Shown piece after piece: positions 47,555 to 57,185 of a stretch of DNA of 64,000 nt. Numbering within the stretch: position 1 is the stretch's first letter; every line of letters begins with the position of its first letter. The notes below the pieces were generated by a model that was given only the letters and a program-made list of their open reading frames with translations, was not told the origin of the DNA and searched no databases. The DNA is taken from the NCBI RefSeq assembly GCF_010131535.1, contig NZ_WUBS01000004.1, positions 308,114-372,113 on the forward strand, in the 5' to 3' direction. The position numbers and the translations under genes are program-made. The stretch comes from Acerihabitans arboris. Lineage in GTDB: Bacteria > Pseudomonadota > Gammaproteobacteria > Enterobacterales > Enterobacteriaceae.

Positions 47555-48547
47555 TTATTGCCCGCGGCCACAGACGTTAGTCGATGGAGCTGGCGGGCGT
47601 ATGCGGTTCGCTTTGTCCCCGCCGGGCCATTTGGCCCACAGGGCGGTGAGGATGGGGACCAACAGTGAGGTGACGATCACCGCAGTGGCCACCAGGGCGG
47701 TGGCCGCGGCCACCTGGCTTTTGAACACCGGGTTCATCTCGGCGATTAAAAACGGCGTGGCCGAACTGGAGGCGGCGATCCCGGCGGTCCCGTCGCCGCC
47801 GACGATAAATTTATCAGCCAGGATCAACGGGATGCCGGTGGCGATAATCACCCCCACCCCTAACAGGATACCCAGCATCCCGGTATCGCGGATCACCGGT
47901 AAATCGATGGCGCTCCCCAACGAAAAGGCGAAAAACGGTATCAGCGTCGGCATCGCGCGACCAAAAAATTCGCGCAGGTCATCATCAAGATTTCCCAGGA
48001 TAAAACCGAGAATAAACGGCAGCACCGCCCCCAGGAACAGCCGCGGCTCAAACGAGGCCACCCCGGCGGATCCGAGGATAATCATCGTCAGCAACGGGCC
48101 TGATTCGATGGACATCAGCACAAACGCGGCGAAATCCTCCTTACTGCCGTATTGCTGCATAAGCGAGGCATACCGACCGCCGTTGGTCATATTCATCGAC
48201 GTGGCCAGGACCAGGGTGGAAATACCGGTAAAAAAGCCGCTTTGCACGCCGTCGAGCGGCAGGAAGCGCGAGGCTATCAGGGCGACCACCCAGGCGGTCA
48301 GGATTTTTACCACCACCAGGGTGCCGGATTTTTTTAACACCGCGCCGGACGCGCGCAGCCGGATGGTCGCACCCATGCAAAAAAACCAAACCCCAAGGAT
48401 AGGTATCGTTCCTTTCAGGATGCCGTTGGTAAAAGAACCGAAATAACCACCTGCGCCGGGATAACAGGTATTGATTACCGCGCCGATAAACAGGGGAACC
48501 AACATTAATCCGCCTGGGACCTTATCTAATCTTGGTTTGATTTTCAT
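47555..48547 (-). CDS. kdgT: 2-keto-3-deoxygluconate permease KdgT
   Basis: 330 residues (E. coli 327). Inner-membrane proton symporter for 2-keto-3-deoxygluconate, a pectin and hexuronate breakdown intermediate. Ten hydrophobic helices; signatures [40 protein letters not shown] and [15 protein letters not shown]. The final 20 residues are hydrophilic. The 295-base gap upstream has AT-rich sequence where KdgR/CRP control is expected; no site called. No other hexuronate gene is nearby. Confidence 0.94.
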   Translation of the reverse strand: MKIKPRLDKVPGGLMLVPLFIGAVINTCYPGAGGYFGSFTNGILKGTIPILGVWFFCMGATIRLRASGAVLKKSGTLVVVKILTAWVVALIASRFLPLDGVQSGFFTGISTLVLATSMNMTNGGRYASLMQQYGSKEDFAAFVLMSIESGPLLTMIILGSAGVASFEPRLFLGAVLPFILGFILGNLDDDLREFFGRAMPTLIPFFAFSLGSAIDLPVIRDTGMLGILLGVGVIIATGIPLILADKFIVGGDGTAGIAASSSATPFLIAEMNPVFKSQVAAATALVATAVIVTSLLVPILTALWAKWPGGDKANRIRPPAPSTNVCGRGQ

Positions 48548-48786
48548 ACCGCACCCTTAAGAAACACCATATCTTAAAAATGAACCAATATTTTATTTTT
48601 TATGAAACGACGTAAACCATCGGGATAAGTATGAGCCGCGTCACAAAATAATTGTGGTGCACATCACTAATTTTCTAGAACCGCATAATTTGAACATGCA
48701 ATAGATATCTCATTGTAGCGATCAAAGCCCATGCCGCCGCGCGCACCGGGTCGGCAATGCGGAGTGTCGGCCGCGTTGATATCGAC

Positions 48787-48814
48787 AAACCGTCGCGATT
48801 TACCGCGACGGTTT
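48787..48814 (-). terminator. Terminator hairpin after the yddG-like gene
   Basis: An 11-bp perfect stem AAACCGTCGCG / CGCGACGGTTT with 6-base loop (48787-48797, 48804-48814), 28 bases beyond the stop on the minus strand. Its own U-rich 3' arm gives a short U-tract. Confidence 0.7.
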
Positions 48815-48842
48815 GTTGAGCTTGGAAAACACAGCCGCCCCC

Positions 48843-49802
48843 TCAGGTACGGCGGCCGCCTGTTTTAACAGCGGTGGCGACCCGCGGAGCCGCTCGCGCG
48901 CGGGTCGCCAGCCAGCAGATAAGCGAACCGCAGCAGACCATGGCCACGCCCTGCCAGAACGTGCCGGTCAGGTGGATATCCAGCAGCACGGCGGCAAACA
49001 GGGAGGAAAAGACAGGGGTAAAATAAGAACAGGTGGCCAGCAGGATCATGTTGCCGTTGATAATACCGATATTCCAGGAAGCATAGGCGATACCCATTAC
49101 CGCGCCGGTAATCAGCAGGCCGAGGCAGTTTTCACCGTTAAAGGCCAGCGCCGGCTCATTGCTGAACAGGTACTTAACCCACAACAGGAGCGCGGTGAGG
49201 ATAAAAAACAGCGTAACGCCGTTCCTGCCTCCGGCATACTTTCGGGTTACATTGCAATAAACCGCCCAGATCAGCGCGCCGCTAAACGCCAGGCCGTAGC
49301 TTAATGGATTGGTCAATACGTTATCCAGCATATGCCGGGGCGTCCACCCGCCGTCGCCGTTCATCAGCCAGCCGATGCCGGTCACCGCCAGCAACAGGCC
49401 AATGTAGACGCCCGGACTGCCCTTCTGGCCGTTGATCATAATCGCCAGCAACACCGTCAGGCTCGGCCAGAGATAGTTAATCATGCCCAGTTCAATCGAC
49501 TGCTGCCGGCTGGCGGCATAACCGAGCGACAATGATGAACAGATCTCATAGCTGGCAAACAACAGCCCCGCGGGCAGCATATACCCCAGGCTGATGCCGG
49601 ATAAACGCGGCCGTTCCACCAGCGCCAGCAGGAACAGCGAGCTAAGGGTATAGATCATGGCCGCGCCGCCGGTGGGACCGAGCTGCTCGCTCAGGCTGCG
49701 GATTAATCCGGCCAGGGTGCTCCACAGCACGATCGCCAGCAGTCCCAACAGGGTGGCACGGGTTTTCTGTTCCACCGGCCTCACGCCCGCAGACCCCGCC
49801 AC
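48843..49802 (-). CDS. yddG: EamA-family aromatic amino acid exporter (YddG-like)
   Basis: 319 residues. Ten-helix EamA transporter aligning with E. coli YddG, which exports Phe, Tyr and Trp: LLGLLAIVLWSTLAGLIRSL, LSLGYAASRQQSIELGMINY, GALIWAVYCNVTRKYAGG, FWQGVAMVCCGSLICWLATR. The GTG start one base after pepT lacks a clear ribosome site; start sites at the next GTGs (about 8 or 10 codons in) are possible, and coupling to pepT translation is likely. The C-terminal tail is Arg/Ala-rich. Confidence 0.85.
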   Translation of the reverse strand: MAGSAGVRPVEQKTRATLLGLLAIVLWSTLAGLIRSLSEQLGPTGGAAMIYTLSSLFLLALVERPRLSGISLGYMLPAGLLFASYEICSSLSLGYAASRQQSIELGMINYLWPSLTVLLAIMINGQKGSPGVYIGLLLAVTGIGWLMNGDGGWTPRHMLDNVLTNPLSYGLAFSGALIWAVYCNVTRKYAGGRNGVTLFFILTALLLWVKYLFSNEPALAFNGENCLGLLITGAVMGIAYASWNIGIINGNMILLATCSYFTPVFSSLFAAVLLDIHLTGTFWQGVAMVCCGSLICWLATRARAAPRVATAVKTGGRRT

Positions 49803-49803
49803 G

Positions 49804-51036
49804 TCACGCCCGGGCTGCCAGCAGGCAAAGCTTGCGGGTTAGCCGGTAGCTGCTGACAAAGGCGCCGACCGGCAGGAATTCAAACTGCGAGTGGAAGTTA
49901 TGCGCGCCGGTAAAATAATTAGGGGTCAGGAGCCCTCTCGCCGACAAGGCGGCGCCGTCGGTGCCGCCACGCATCGGCGTTATTTTCGGGGCGATGCCCA
50001 GTTCGTCAAGCCCGGTTAACAGCAGATCGATAGCCCGCCGATCGTTGCCGATGGCGTTGCTGATATTGCTGTAGATATCACTGATCAGGAATTCGACCTT
50101 AGCTCTGGGATAACGCCGGGCAATTTCCTCCGCTACCTCGCCGATGCGCTGCTTGCGCCATAAAAAACGCTGTTGGTCAAAATCGCGTATCGAAACGTTC
50201 AGCCGCGCCTGGCGCGCATTCGCCGCCAGATCGTTAAACCAGAAATATCCTTCCCGGCCCTCGGTATGCTCGGGCGTTTCCTGCCGGTCAAAATGACTGA
50301 TAAATTCGTGGGCCATTAAAATCGGATTTACCAGCACATTTTTTGCCGACATCGGGTGGGCGGTCACCCCGGTCAAGGTTATCGCCGCGCTGGCGGCGTT
50401 AAAATTTTCATACACCACCTCGCCCAGCTCGCAGCAGTCGATGGTGTAGGCAAAATCCACGTCAAAGCGGGCCGGATCCATGGCCTTGGCGCCGCGCAGG
50501 CCTATTTCCTCGTCCGGCACGAAGGCCACGACGATATCGCCATGGGGCGTATCCGCCTCCAGGTTTTCCAGCATGGTCATGATGGCGGTGACGGCGGCTT
50601 TATTATCGGCCCCCAGGACGCTGGTGCCGTCGCCGAACACAATATCCTGGCCTTGGTAGGCCAGAATCTCCGGATGCTCGTCAACGCGTAGCCAGATATC
50701 CCGCCCGGCGTTCAGGCACAGATCCTCGCCGGTGAAACGCAGCAACTGAGGATGGATATCCGGCGACAGGCCGACATCCACGGTATCAAGATGGGCGATA
50801 AAACCAATGCGCGGCGCTCCCGGCGTGTTACCGCGTTTCACCGCGGTCACGGTGGCATGGTTATCGACCTGAATATCGTCCAGGCCAAAAGCGCGCAGCT
50901 CCTGCGCCAGCATTTCCGCCAATTGCTGTTGTCCCGACGTGCTGGGCAAGGTGGTCGCCGAGGCATTGCTTTGGCTGGTTACCGCCAGGTAGCGGAAAAA
51001 ACGTTGAATTAACTGTCCGGCGATATCGTTTGGCAT
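49804..51036 (-). CDS. pepT: Tripeptide aminopeptidase PepT
   Basis: 410 residues (E. coli 408) from the ATG with AAGGGA upstream. M20 zinc peptidase removing the N-terminal residue of tripeptides in the cytoplasm. Metal-site segments are intact: GFIAHLDTVDVG, LGADNKAAVTAI, VPDEEIGLRGA, IDCCELGEV and FTGAHNFHSQFEFLPV. Adjacent to the exporter yddG, which could dispose of released amino acids (inference). In E. coli it is FNR-regulated; no site called here. Confidence 0.97.
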   Translation of the reverse strand: MPNDIAGQLIQRFFRYLAVTSQSNASATTLPSTSGQQQLAEMLAQELRAFGLDDIQVDNHATVTAVKRGNTPGAPRIGFIAHLDTVDVGLSPDIHPQLLRFTGEDLCLNAGRDIWLRVDEHPEILAYQGQDIVFGDGTSVLGADNKAAVTAIMTMLENLEADTPHGDIVVAFVPDEEIGLRGAKAMDPARFDVDFAYTIDCCELGEVVYENFNAASAAITLTGVTAHPMSAKNVLVNPILMAHEFISHFDRQETPEHTEGREGYFWFNDLAANARQARLNVSIRDFDQQRFLWRKQRIGEVAEEIARRYPRAKVEFLISDIYSNISNAIGNDRRAIDLLLTGLDELGIAPKITPMRGGTDGAALSARGLLTPNYFTGAHNFHSQFEFLPVGAFVSSYRLTRKLCLLAARA

Positions 51037-51303
51037 AACGGTCCCTTGGCAAAAGAAAGCAATAATCGAAACAAGCAACCCGGCCGCGGCTTAACACCGG
51101 GCTCCCGGGGCGCCGGCGTCCCGGTTGGTTATAAACGGATTTATAATATAAACGCTCGCGGCGCAGGTCTCCAGCCGGAATATACCTGATTAACCGGGTT
51201 TACAGGCAAAACCGCGCCCGCGGGGATGACGGGCAGGCTCATAAAGACGGGGTAAATACGCCAGCCTGGGGTAGCTCGGGGCAGAGCGTCCGGGGCCAGA
51301 CAG

Positions 51304-51332
51304 CACAATGCCCGCCTTGGGCGGGCATTGTG
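51304..51332. other. Long hairpin in the pepT - DUF6515 gap
   Basis: CACAATGCCCGCC and its exact complement form a 13-bp stem around TTG. There is no U-run on either side. It lies 55 bases past the DUF6515 gene stop on the minus strand. The rest of the gap (51037-51386) shows no gene. Confidence 0.6.
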
Positions 51333-51386
51333 ACGACAGGTTAACGTGCGTGCCCACCCGGTCAGCGGACCCGCACGGGCCAGAAG

Positions 51387-51821
51387 TTATAACCCGGCCG
51401 GACGCGGCACTTCCAGATACTGGCCGTTGATGCTGCGACGGTAGTAGTGTCCCTGGTTGACGTAATAGCGTTCACCATTAAGATCCAACACCGTCATATT
51501 GCCGCTCACGCCGCCGGACGCATAGACCTGCGGCTGTGGCGGCGCATCCACGACCACATACTGGTTTTCCTGGCGCTGGTAATAGATACCGTCAAGCACA
51601 TAATAGGTCAGCCCGGCGACCAGTACCGTTGCCGCCACACCCGGCAGGAAATCGAATCGTGCGCCGCGATGCGGACCGCCCCCACCCCAGCCGGGCCCAG
51701 GGCCGCCCCATCCACGGCCGCCATGGCCGCCATGGCCGCCATCATACCAGCCGGGAGCGGCAAAGCCTGCTACCGGCACCACGAGGATAAGCGATAACAC
51801 AAGGCTCAATAATTTTTTCAT
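51387..51821 (-). CDS. Exported DUF6515-family protein
   Basis: 144 residues. Signal peptide (about 1-21, cleaved after GFA), then a Gly/His/Pro-rich stretch (about 28-52), a hydrophobic helix (about 58-75, LPGVAATVLVAGLTYYVLDG) and a C-terminal module VLDLNGERYYVNQGHYYRRS. The last pattern is typical of DUF6515 envelope proteins of unknown role. Possibly inner-membrane anchored in the periplasm. Confidence 0.7.
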   Translation of the reverse strand: MKKLLSLVLSLILVVPVAGFAAPGWYDGGHGGHGGRGWGGPGPGWGGGGPHRGARFDFLPGVAATVLVAGLTYYVLDGIYYQRQENQYVVVDAPPQPQVYASGGVSGNMTVLDLNGERYYVNQGHYYRRSINGQYLEVPRPAGL

Positions 51822-52058
51822 AAGATTCCTATAACCTTCCCGCTTAATAACACACGTCTAAAAAATTTCGCCGATGCTCTCATAACAGACCTAAATCGAT
51901 GAATTCGCAAGTCCATTTACTCATCTTTAGCCGTCTATAACGAAATCCTTACCATCCGTTAATAATTTATCGTAATTGGGTTTTCGCCCTGCTTAAACGA
52001 GATTATTGCAACCCACAAAATGCAAATGTTGGGTAAAGGTTGCAAGGTGATGTAAACA

Positions 52059-52211
52059 TATAATTTATCTGAATATTACGCGTTGAGTGATTAGCCATTA
52101 TCATTTGAAGCGATGGCGCACGAATGGTATTTTTTAACTGACCGTTTACTCCAGTGTGCGGTCATATGTGATGTTGGGCACCCACATTTTCTTTCGGTGG
52201 GTGTTTTTTTT
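52059..52211 (+). ncRNA. Candidate short transcript ending in a strong terminator
   Basis: A plus-strand terminator is clear: CACCCAC (52179-52185) with GTGGGTG (52197-52203) and eight U (52204-52211). No plus-strand gene precedes it. The best -10 upstream is TATAAT at 52059-52064, but no well-spaced -35 is seen. A short ATG frame (52113) runs through the hairpin and is not convincing. The terminator is real by pattern; the RNA is inference. The gap from 51822 to 52058 is AT-rich with nothing else. Confidence 0.4.
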
Positions 52212-52239
52212 ATCCGCCGCGCCGGCCCGTCCGGACTGA

Positions 52240-53148
52240 TTATTTTACCAGATCGTCGAGACGCTCATCTACAATGCCGGCCGGTTCAAGATGCGCCAAC
52301 ACCTCGGCAGCTGGAAACAACTCCCTCACAGCGGCTTCCGCCGCATCGCCGATATTATGGCCGACATCCACCGACAGCTGGCCGTCGACCTCTACGTGCA
52401 GCTCGACAAATACCCGATCGCCGCCGTTGCGGGTGCGGATATCGTGTACGCCGCGCACGCCCTGGCAGCTCAGGGCGGCATCGCGGATGCGCTGGCGGTC
52501 TTCCGCGCCAAGCTCCTGGTCCAGCAGTTGCCTGAGGGCCGAAATCGCCATGCCGCGCGCGTTCCAGATCATATAACAGGAAATGGCCAACGCGCCGATG
52601 GCATCCGAGCGTGTCCAGCCGAAAACGCTGTCAAGCACCAGCGCGCACAGCACCGCCATGTTGACGGCGATATCGGTAACGTAATGCGCGCGATCGGCGG
52701 CAATGGCCGTGGAGGCCGTTTTTTTGACCACAAACGTTTGCATCGCCACCAGCGCGCCCGTACACAGCGTACTGCCCACAATCACCCAGATGCCGAGCCC
52801 GTGCTGCATTAGCGGCTGCGGATGAATCAGGCGTTGCGAGGATTCCATTCCGAGCGCCAGGCCGGCGCCGCCCAACAGCAGCGCCTGCACAAAGGCCGCG
52901 ACGGCCTCGGACTTACCGTGGCCGTACCGGTGGCCCTTATCCGCCGGACGTTGAGCATAAAACACGCCGATAAGCGTCACCACCGACGCCATAACGTCGA
53001 CCAAACCGTCCGCGGCCGAAGTCAGCAGTGCCATGGAACCCGTCAGCAACCACGCCCAGATTTTAACTCCAACCATCACCAGGGCCACGCTGAGCGACGT
53101 TAAGGAAGCAATGCGTGTCAGCGTCTTACCGGGAAGATTAAACGACAT
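52240..53148 (-). CDS. fieF: FieF-like cation diffusion facilitator
   Basis: 302 residues (E. coli FieF 300) from the ATG of MSFNLPGKTLTR with GGGGGA upstream. Exports Zn2+/Fe2+ in exchange for protons. The transport site is complete: D-x-x-x-D in SAADGLVDVMA and H-x-x-x-D in AHYVTDIAVN. HRYGHGKSEAVAA and the cytoplasmic metal domain (RTRNGGDRVFVELHVEVDGQ) are also present. A Fur box sits 47 bases upstream, which points to iron. Whether it is the sole fieF of the genome is unknown. Confidence 0.85.
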   Translation of the reverse strand: MSFNLPGKTLTRIASLTSLSVALVMVGVKIWAWLLTGSMALLTSAADGLVDVMASVVTLIGVFYAQRPADKGHRYGHGKSEAVAAFVQALLLGGAGLALGMESSQRLIHPQPLMQHGLGIWVIVGSTLCTGALVAMQTFVVKKTASTAIAADRAHYVTDIAVNMAVLCALVLDSVFGWTRSDAIGALAISCYMIWNARGMAISALRQLLDQELGAEDRQRIRDAALSCQGVRGVHDIRTRNGGDRVFVELHVEVDGQLSVDVGHNIGDAAEAAVRELFPAAEVLAHLEPAGIVDERLDDLVK

Positions 53149-53194
53149 TAAAACATCCCCCACGGATATTTATTTTTTTCATGTAGCTAACCAA

Positions 53195-53211
53195 TTGATA
53201 ATAATTATCAA
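53195..53211 (-). promoter_or_regulatory. Fur box upstream of the fieF-like gene
   Basis: TTGATAAT-A-ATTATCAA is a perfect palindrome whose inner 15 bases equal the 7-1-7 Fur consensus (TGATAAT-N-ATTATCA). It lies 47 bases before the start codon. The remaining 53212-53555, up to the tRNA, contains only short frames and no gene I can support. Confidence 0.8.
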
Positions 53212-53555
53212 ATAAGGGATTCTGTTTATCATTTAGGGATGGTAGGTTACCATCAACCCCGGTTCCTGCCTACCGAATGCCGCCGGGGTTGTCGCCAGGG
53301 TAACATAAAGGAGGCGAAGGGTTACCGGACCGGCAGGTCAGGTAATAATAGCGAGCTCGGGGCAAACATCTCGGCGAATTGCGCAAGGATACATGGCGCG
53401 CGCGCCGGCATCGCAATAGCCTGTTGCCGTGCGATATTCAGGTGAGAAAGATATTGCCGCGCAAGCCGGCATGCTTATTTCATCGGGATTTTTGCAGCGT
53501 GGTTCCCCAGCGTGCCGTCAGTCACAGACTGGGCAGAGGATAACTGCTTGAATAG

Positions 53556-53645
53556 TGGCGGAGAGACAGGGATTTGAACCCTGGGAAGGATCGCTCCTTC
53601 AACGGTTTTCGAGACCGTCCCGTTCAGCCGCTCCGGCATCTCTCC
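53556..53645 (-). tRNA. serU: tRNA-Ser (CGA)
   Basis: Ninety bases including encoded CCA. Acceptor arms GGAGAGA/TCTCTCC, T-arm GGGTTCAAATCCC, a long serine-type variable arm, and anticodon loop CTCGAAA giving CGA. Strongly like E. coli serU. The gene faces away from mtfA. Confidence 0.97.
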
Positions 53646-53738
53646 TTTTTAGCGGTTGCTATCATGCCCTGTTTTACGGCATTTTAATAGTCCTAAACCT
53701 CGCCTGACGACTCAAGTGACGACTTATCGAGCAACCAG

Positions 53739-54515
53739 ATGATGAAATGGCCATGGAAAAGTTCGACGCCTTCCGCTGAAACCCTTGCCTTATGGCAAGA
53801 GGCCTTGGCGATCCCGTTATTCTCCCCCCTCTCCGCCGATGAGCAACACGCGCTGGTATTACTGGCCGGTAAATTCCTCCAGCAGAAAAAATTGGTGGCG
53901 TTGCAGGGGCTGGTCCTGGATGAGGTGATGGAAGCGCGCATCGCGCTGATGTTTGCCCTGCCGGTATTAGGCCTGGGCATCGAGTGGCTCGACGGTTTTC
54001 ACGAAGTGGTGATTTATCCCGCGCCGTTCGTGGTGAACGACGAGTGGCGGGATGAGTTTGGCCTGGTGCATCGCGGGGAAGTGGTGCACTCCGGGCAGAG
54101 TTGGGATCAGGGTCCCATCGTCCTTAACTGGCAGGAGATCCAGGACTCCTTTGATCTATGCGGTTTTAACCTGGTCATCCACGAGACCGCCCATAAGCTG
54201 GACGCGCGCAACGCCGGGGTGGTTAACGGCGTACCGCTGATCTCCCTGCGCGACGTGGTGCATTGGGAAACGCTGCTGCATGCGGCGATGGAGAATTTAC
54301 AAGATGAGGTTGATTTGGTCGGCGAGGATGCCGCCAGCATGGATGCCTATGCCGCCAGCGATCCGGCCGAGTGCTTTGCGGTCTTGTCCGAGTATTTTTT
54401 CAGCTCCACGGAGCTGTTAACCGAGCGATTCCCCGAGCTGTACCGCTGTTTTGTACAGTTTTACCGGCAGGACCCCCTGGCCCGCCTGGGCGCGCAGCGG
54501 CTTGCCGGCACCTGA
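53739..54515 (+). CDS. mtfA: Mlc titration factor / zinc peptidase MtfA
   Basis: 258 residues (E. coli 265). MtfA binds and inactivates the glucose repressor Mlc, and has zinc-dependent aminopeptidase activity. The metal site is His148-Glu149-x-x-His152 ([16 protein letters not shown]) with the third ligand Glu211 in [38 protein letters not shown] matches E. coli closely. Ends shortly before the tRNA-Asn promoter. Confidence 0.96.
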   Translation: MMKWPWKSSTPSAETLALWQEALAIPLFSPLSADEQHALVLLAGKFLQQKKLVALQGLVLDEVMEARIALMFALPVLGLGIEWLDGFHEVVIYPAPFVVNDEWRDEFGLVHRGEVVHSGQSWDQGPIVLNWQEIQDSFDLCGFNLVIHETAHKLDARNAGVVNGVPLISLRDVVHWETLLHAAMENLQDEVDLVGEDAASMDAYAASDPAECFAVLSEYFFSSTELLTERFPELYRCFVQFYRQDPLARLGAQRLAGT

Positions 54516-54560
54516 TTTGGGCAAGGGTTGCGCAATCGCGCCGGAACATTTGTTTTTACG

Positions 54561-54589
54561 TTGACACGCCTGGAGGGGCCGGATATGAT
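54561..54589 (+). promoter_or_regulatory. Promoter of tRNA-Asn
   Basis: Perfect -35 TTGACA (54561-54566), 17-base spacer, -10 TATGAT (54584-54589), followed by a C/G-rich discriminator typical of stringently controlled stable RNA promoters. The tRNA starts 18 bases downstream. Confidence 0.92.
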
Positions 54590-54607
54590 TCGCCCCGTTC
54601 TCGCGAT

Positions 54608-54683
54608 TCCTCTGTAGTTCAGTCGGTAGAACGGCGGACTGTTAATCCGTATGTCACTGGTTCGAGTCCAGTCAGAGGAGCCA
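54608..54683 (+). tRNA. asnT: tRNA-Asn (GTT), island attachment site
   Basis: Seventy-six bases with encoded CCA. Acceptor TCCTCTG/CAGAGGA, anticodon GTT in CTGTTAATC, T-arm CTGGTTCGAGTCCAG. An integrase gene begins 162 bases downstream on the same strand, so the tRNA 3' end is the likely attB/attL crossover. I found no second copy of the 3' end in the window. Confidence 0.97.
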
Positions 54684-54844
54684 AATTCTTGTTTTCATGC
54701 CGCTTTGCGAATCCCTATGCGATTCAGAATCAATAAGTTAGCGTGAAAAATCTTCCCGATGTATTTTTAGTTTTCCCTCCGCATCGGGAGAATTTGGTGG
54801 TCAGATTTGGGGTCATATTGGTTCGATGACGGAGTGACCCCCAA

Positions 54845-56110
54845 ATGTCTCTTAACGACACAAAAATCCGCAGCTTAAAACCATCCGCTAAACCCTTCAA
54901 AGTTTCCGATTCTCATGGCCTGTACCTTTTGATCAATCCCGGCGGTTCACGTCTCTGGTATCTCAAATATCGCATCAATAGAAAAGAATCTCGCCTCGGC
55001 TTAGGTGCCTATCCTGATGTGTCTCTGGCCGATGCTCGTCTGCAACGTGACGGTATCCGTAAATTGCTGGCACAAAATATCAACCCAGCACAACAGCGAT
55101 CCGCTGAACGAACCACTTCATCACCAGAAAAAACCTTCAAGACCGTTGCATTGAGCTGGCATAAAAGCAACCGAACATGGTCAGAGAACCATGCTGCCCG
55201 TCTGCTAGCCAGCATGAACAATCATATATTCCCGATAATTGGACACATGCCAGTCACAGAACTGAAAACCCGCCATTTCATCGACCTGCTGAAAGGAATT
55301 GAGAAAAAAGGTCTGCTGGAAGTGGGGGCACGCACCCGGCAGCATATGTGCAATATCATGCGCCATGCCGTGCATCAGGAGTTGATAGAGCATAATCCGG
55401 CGGCCAATCTGGACGGTATCATCGCCCCTCCCATTAAACGCCACTACCCTGCCCTTCCGCTGGAGAAACTACCGGAACTGTTGACTCGCATTGAGGACTA
55501 CAAGCAAGGGCGAGAATTAACCCGTTTGGCAGTATCACTTACTCTGCACCTTTTCATCCGTTCCAGCGAGTTGCGTTTTGCCCGTTGGTCTGAGATTGAT
55601 TTCAGAAACAAAATCTGGACCATTCCAGCCACCCGAGAAACCATACCCGATGTCCGCTATTCAGGGCGTGGCGCGAAAATGCGCACTCCACATATCGTAC
55701 CCCTCTCCCGTCAATCCATCACTATTCTGAAACAGATACGGGATATATCCGGGCATCAGGAACTGATATTCCCGGGTGATCATAATCCGTATAAACCAAT
55801 GTGCGAAAACACGGTCAATAAGGCGCTACGTCTCATGGGTTATGACACGAAAAATGAAATCTGCGGCCACGGATTCCGGGCGATGGCCTGTAGTGCCTTG
55901 ATGGAGTCGGGCCTATGGTCGCAGGATGTGGTTGAACGTCAGATGAGCCATCAAGAACGTAATAGCGTGCGTGCAGCTTATATCCATAAAGCTGAATATT
56001 TGGATGCACGGACGGCAATGATGCAATGGTGGTCAAACTATCTTGAAACATGTAAGAAAGCATATTTACCTCCTTATATCTGGTCTAGTAAAAACCCTTC
56101 AGTATATTAA
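54845..56110 (+). CDS. int: P4-type tyrosine integrase
   Basis: 421 residues. N-terminal DUF4102 arm-binding domain (LNDTKIRSLKPSAKPFKVSD, GSRLWYLKYRINRKESRLGL), core-binding domain (about 100-200), and catalytic domain with Arg in SSELRFARW, HGFRAMACSAL (H-x-x-R), SHQERNSVRAAY (His and nucleophile Tyr region). Intact. Its place beside tRNA-Asn marks the left end of a genomic island. The lower GC of the gene against its neighbours fits transfer. Confidence 0.95.
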   Translation: MSLNDTKIRSLKPSAKPFKVSDSHGLYLLINPGGSRLWYLKYRINRKESRLGLGAYPDVSLADARLQRDGIRKLLAQNINPAQQRSAERTTSSPEKTFKTVALSWHKSNRTWSENHAARLLASMNNHIFPIIGHMPVTELKTRHFIDLLKGIEKKGLLEVGARTRQHMCNIMRHAVHQELIEHNPAANLDGIIAPPIKRHYPALPLEKLPELLTRIEDYKQGRELTRLAVSLTLHLFIRSSELRFARWSEIDFRNKIWTIPATRETIPDVRYSGRGAKMRTPHIVPLSRQSITILKQIRDISGHQELIFPGDHNPYKPMCENTVNKALRLMGYDTKNEICGHGFRAMACSALMESGLWSQDVVERQMSHQERNSVRAAYIHKAEYLDARTAMMQWWSNYLETCKKAYLPPYIWSSKNPSVY

Positions 56111-57185
56111 CTGTCACCTTAGAAAAAGGAAAATAATAAGTAGTAGTTCCTGACATCAAAGACCTGCTACTTTCATTGAAAGTATAACATTATTTATAGC
56201 GAAATAATAATTCAGCCGACGAAGAACGATATATTAAAAGCATGTAATCATCCATGATGGACTTTTCTAAAGACTAATTGTTTTTAGTTAAATAATCACT
56301 AAATATTTTATATCTTTTCAAACTCGGCAAATTAATAATCCAATGCAATCACGGCCTTTCAATAAATTTACTCCCAATACTATATAATGATTTAAAAAAT
56401 AATCAGACATCCGATTCCATGAGATAAATAATTTGATATTTTTAACCGTACTACCCTAATCAATTCCTTCTCACAGTTTACTACCAGAAATATCTTTGGC
56501 TACGATAGTCAGAGTGAGAAAAGCTCTGTTCTGCCTTGTGCAGTAGGTTCCAATCCTTCTCGGGATATTTGTTAAAAAATATCACACTTCATGAGCTTTC
56601 AACTAATCGTGCACGACATTTTATTTTGACTATATATAGTCCCGCCACAACCTTGTCACTTATCACATTAATTCTCAGATTTTTAATCTAATGAAAATTG
56701 CTCAAGGCAGCATCCTTTATATCTATCTTTAGAAATGAAGTTTGTTATACTAAAATAGTTGGTAGCAGCTACGGATTGAATGTGCGTCTATTGCTTTCTT
56801 CTGTGAAAGAGCCGTTTATGCTGACAATATTATCTCGGATGAGGCCCAGTCATTTACGTGCATGAACAAACATCATGCAGACAACACTTAGTGAATTGTC
56901 GAACAAGCTGATGATATTAATCATAACACCTACGGCAGATCAAAAAAATCAGTATCAGGGAAACCGCAGATGCGACAGGCTACAGTGCTTCGCAGATTTG
57001 CCGCACCCAGGCCCTTTATAAAGAGATGGTACCTAATTAGGCATTCGCATCCAGATTATTATAAAATATATTTTTACTATATCACATTTCCGCAAGTTTC
57101 AATTCACACCTGAGACTGTATACTGAGCACTTAAATATGAGCGAGCTTTCTTCAGCAAATGCTAAAGACATGTGTAAGTAGTGAA
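56111..57185. other. AT-rich island stretch after the integrase, no intact gene
   Basis: About 1.07 kb, clearly AT-rich, with stops in all frames. The only protein-like piece is the recombinase-type fragment at 56927-57040. A short frame near 57138 (ATGAGCGAGCTTTC) of 15 codons has no support. It probably represents decayed island sequence. Confidence 0.7.
56927..57040 (+). pseudogene. Possible serine-recombinase C-terminal fragment
   Basis: A 37-codon frame after a stop reads KISIRETADATGYSASQICR and ends PN-stop. The S-I-R-E-T-A-x-x-T-G-Y-S-x-S-x-(I/V) pattern resembles the DNA-binding helix-turn-helix at the end of resolvases and invertases. No catalytic domain precedes it. This is a resemblance by eye and could be chance. 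Confidence 0.3.

Noticed and set aside
53236..53253. GATGGT-N5-ACCATC inverted repeat as an operator
   Set aside because: Short arms and unknown regulator; the Fur box nearby is far better supported.
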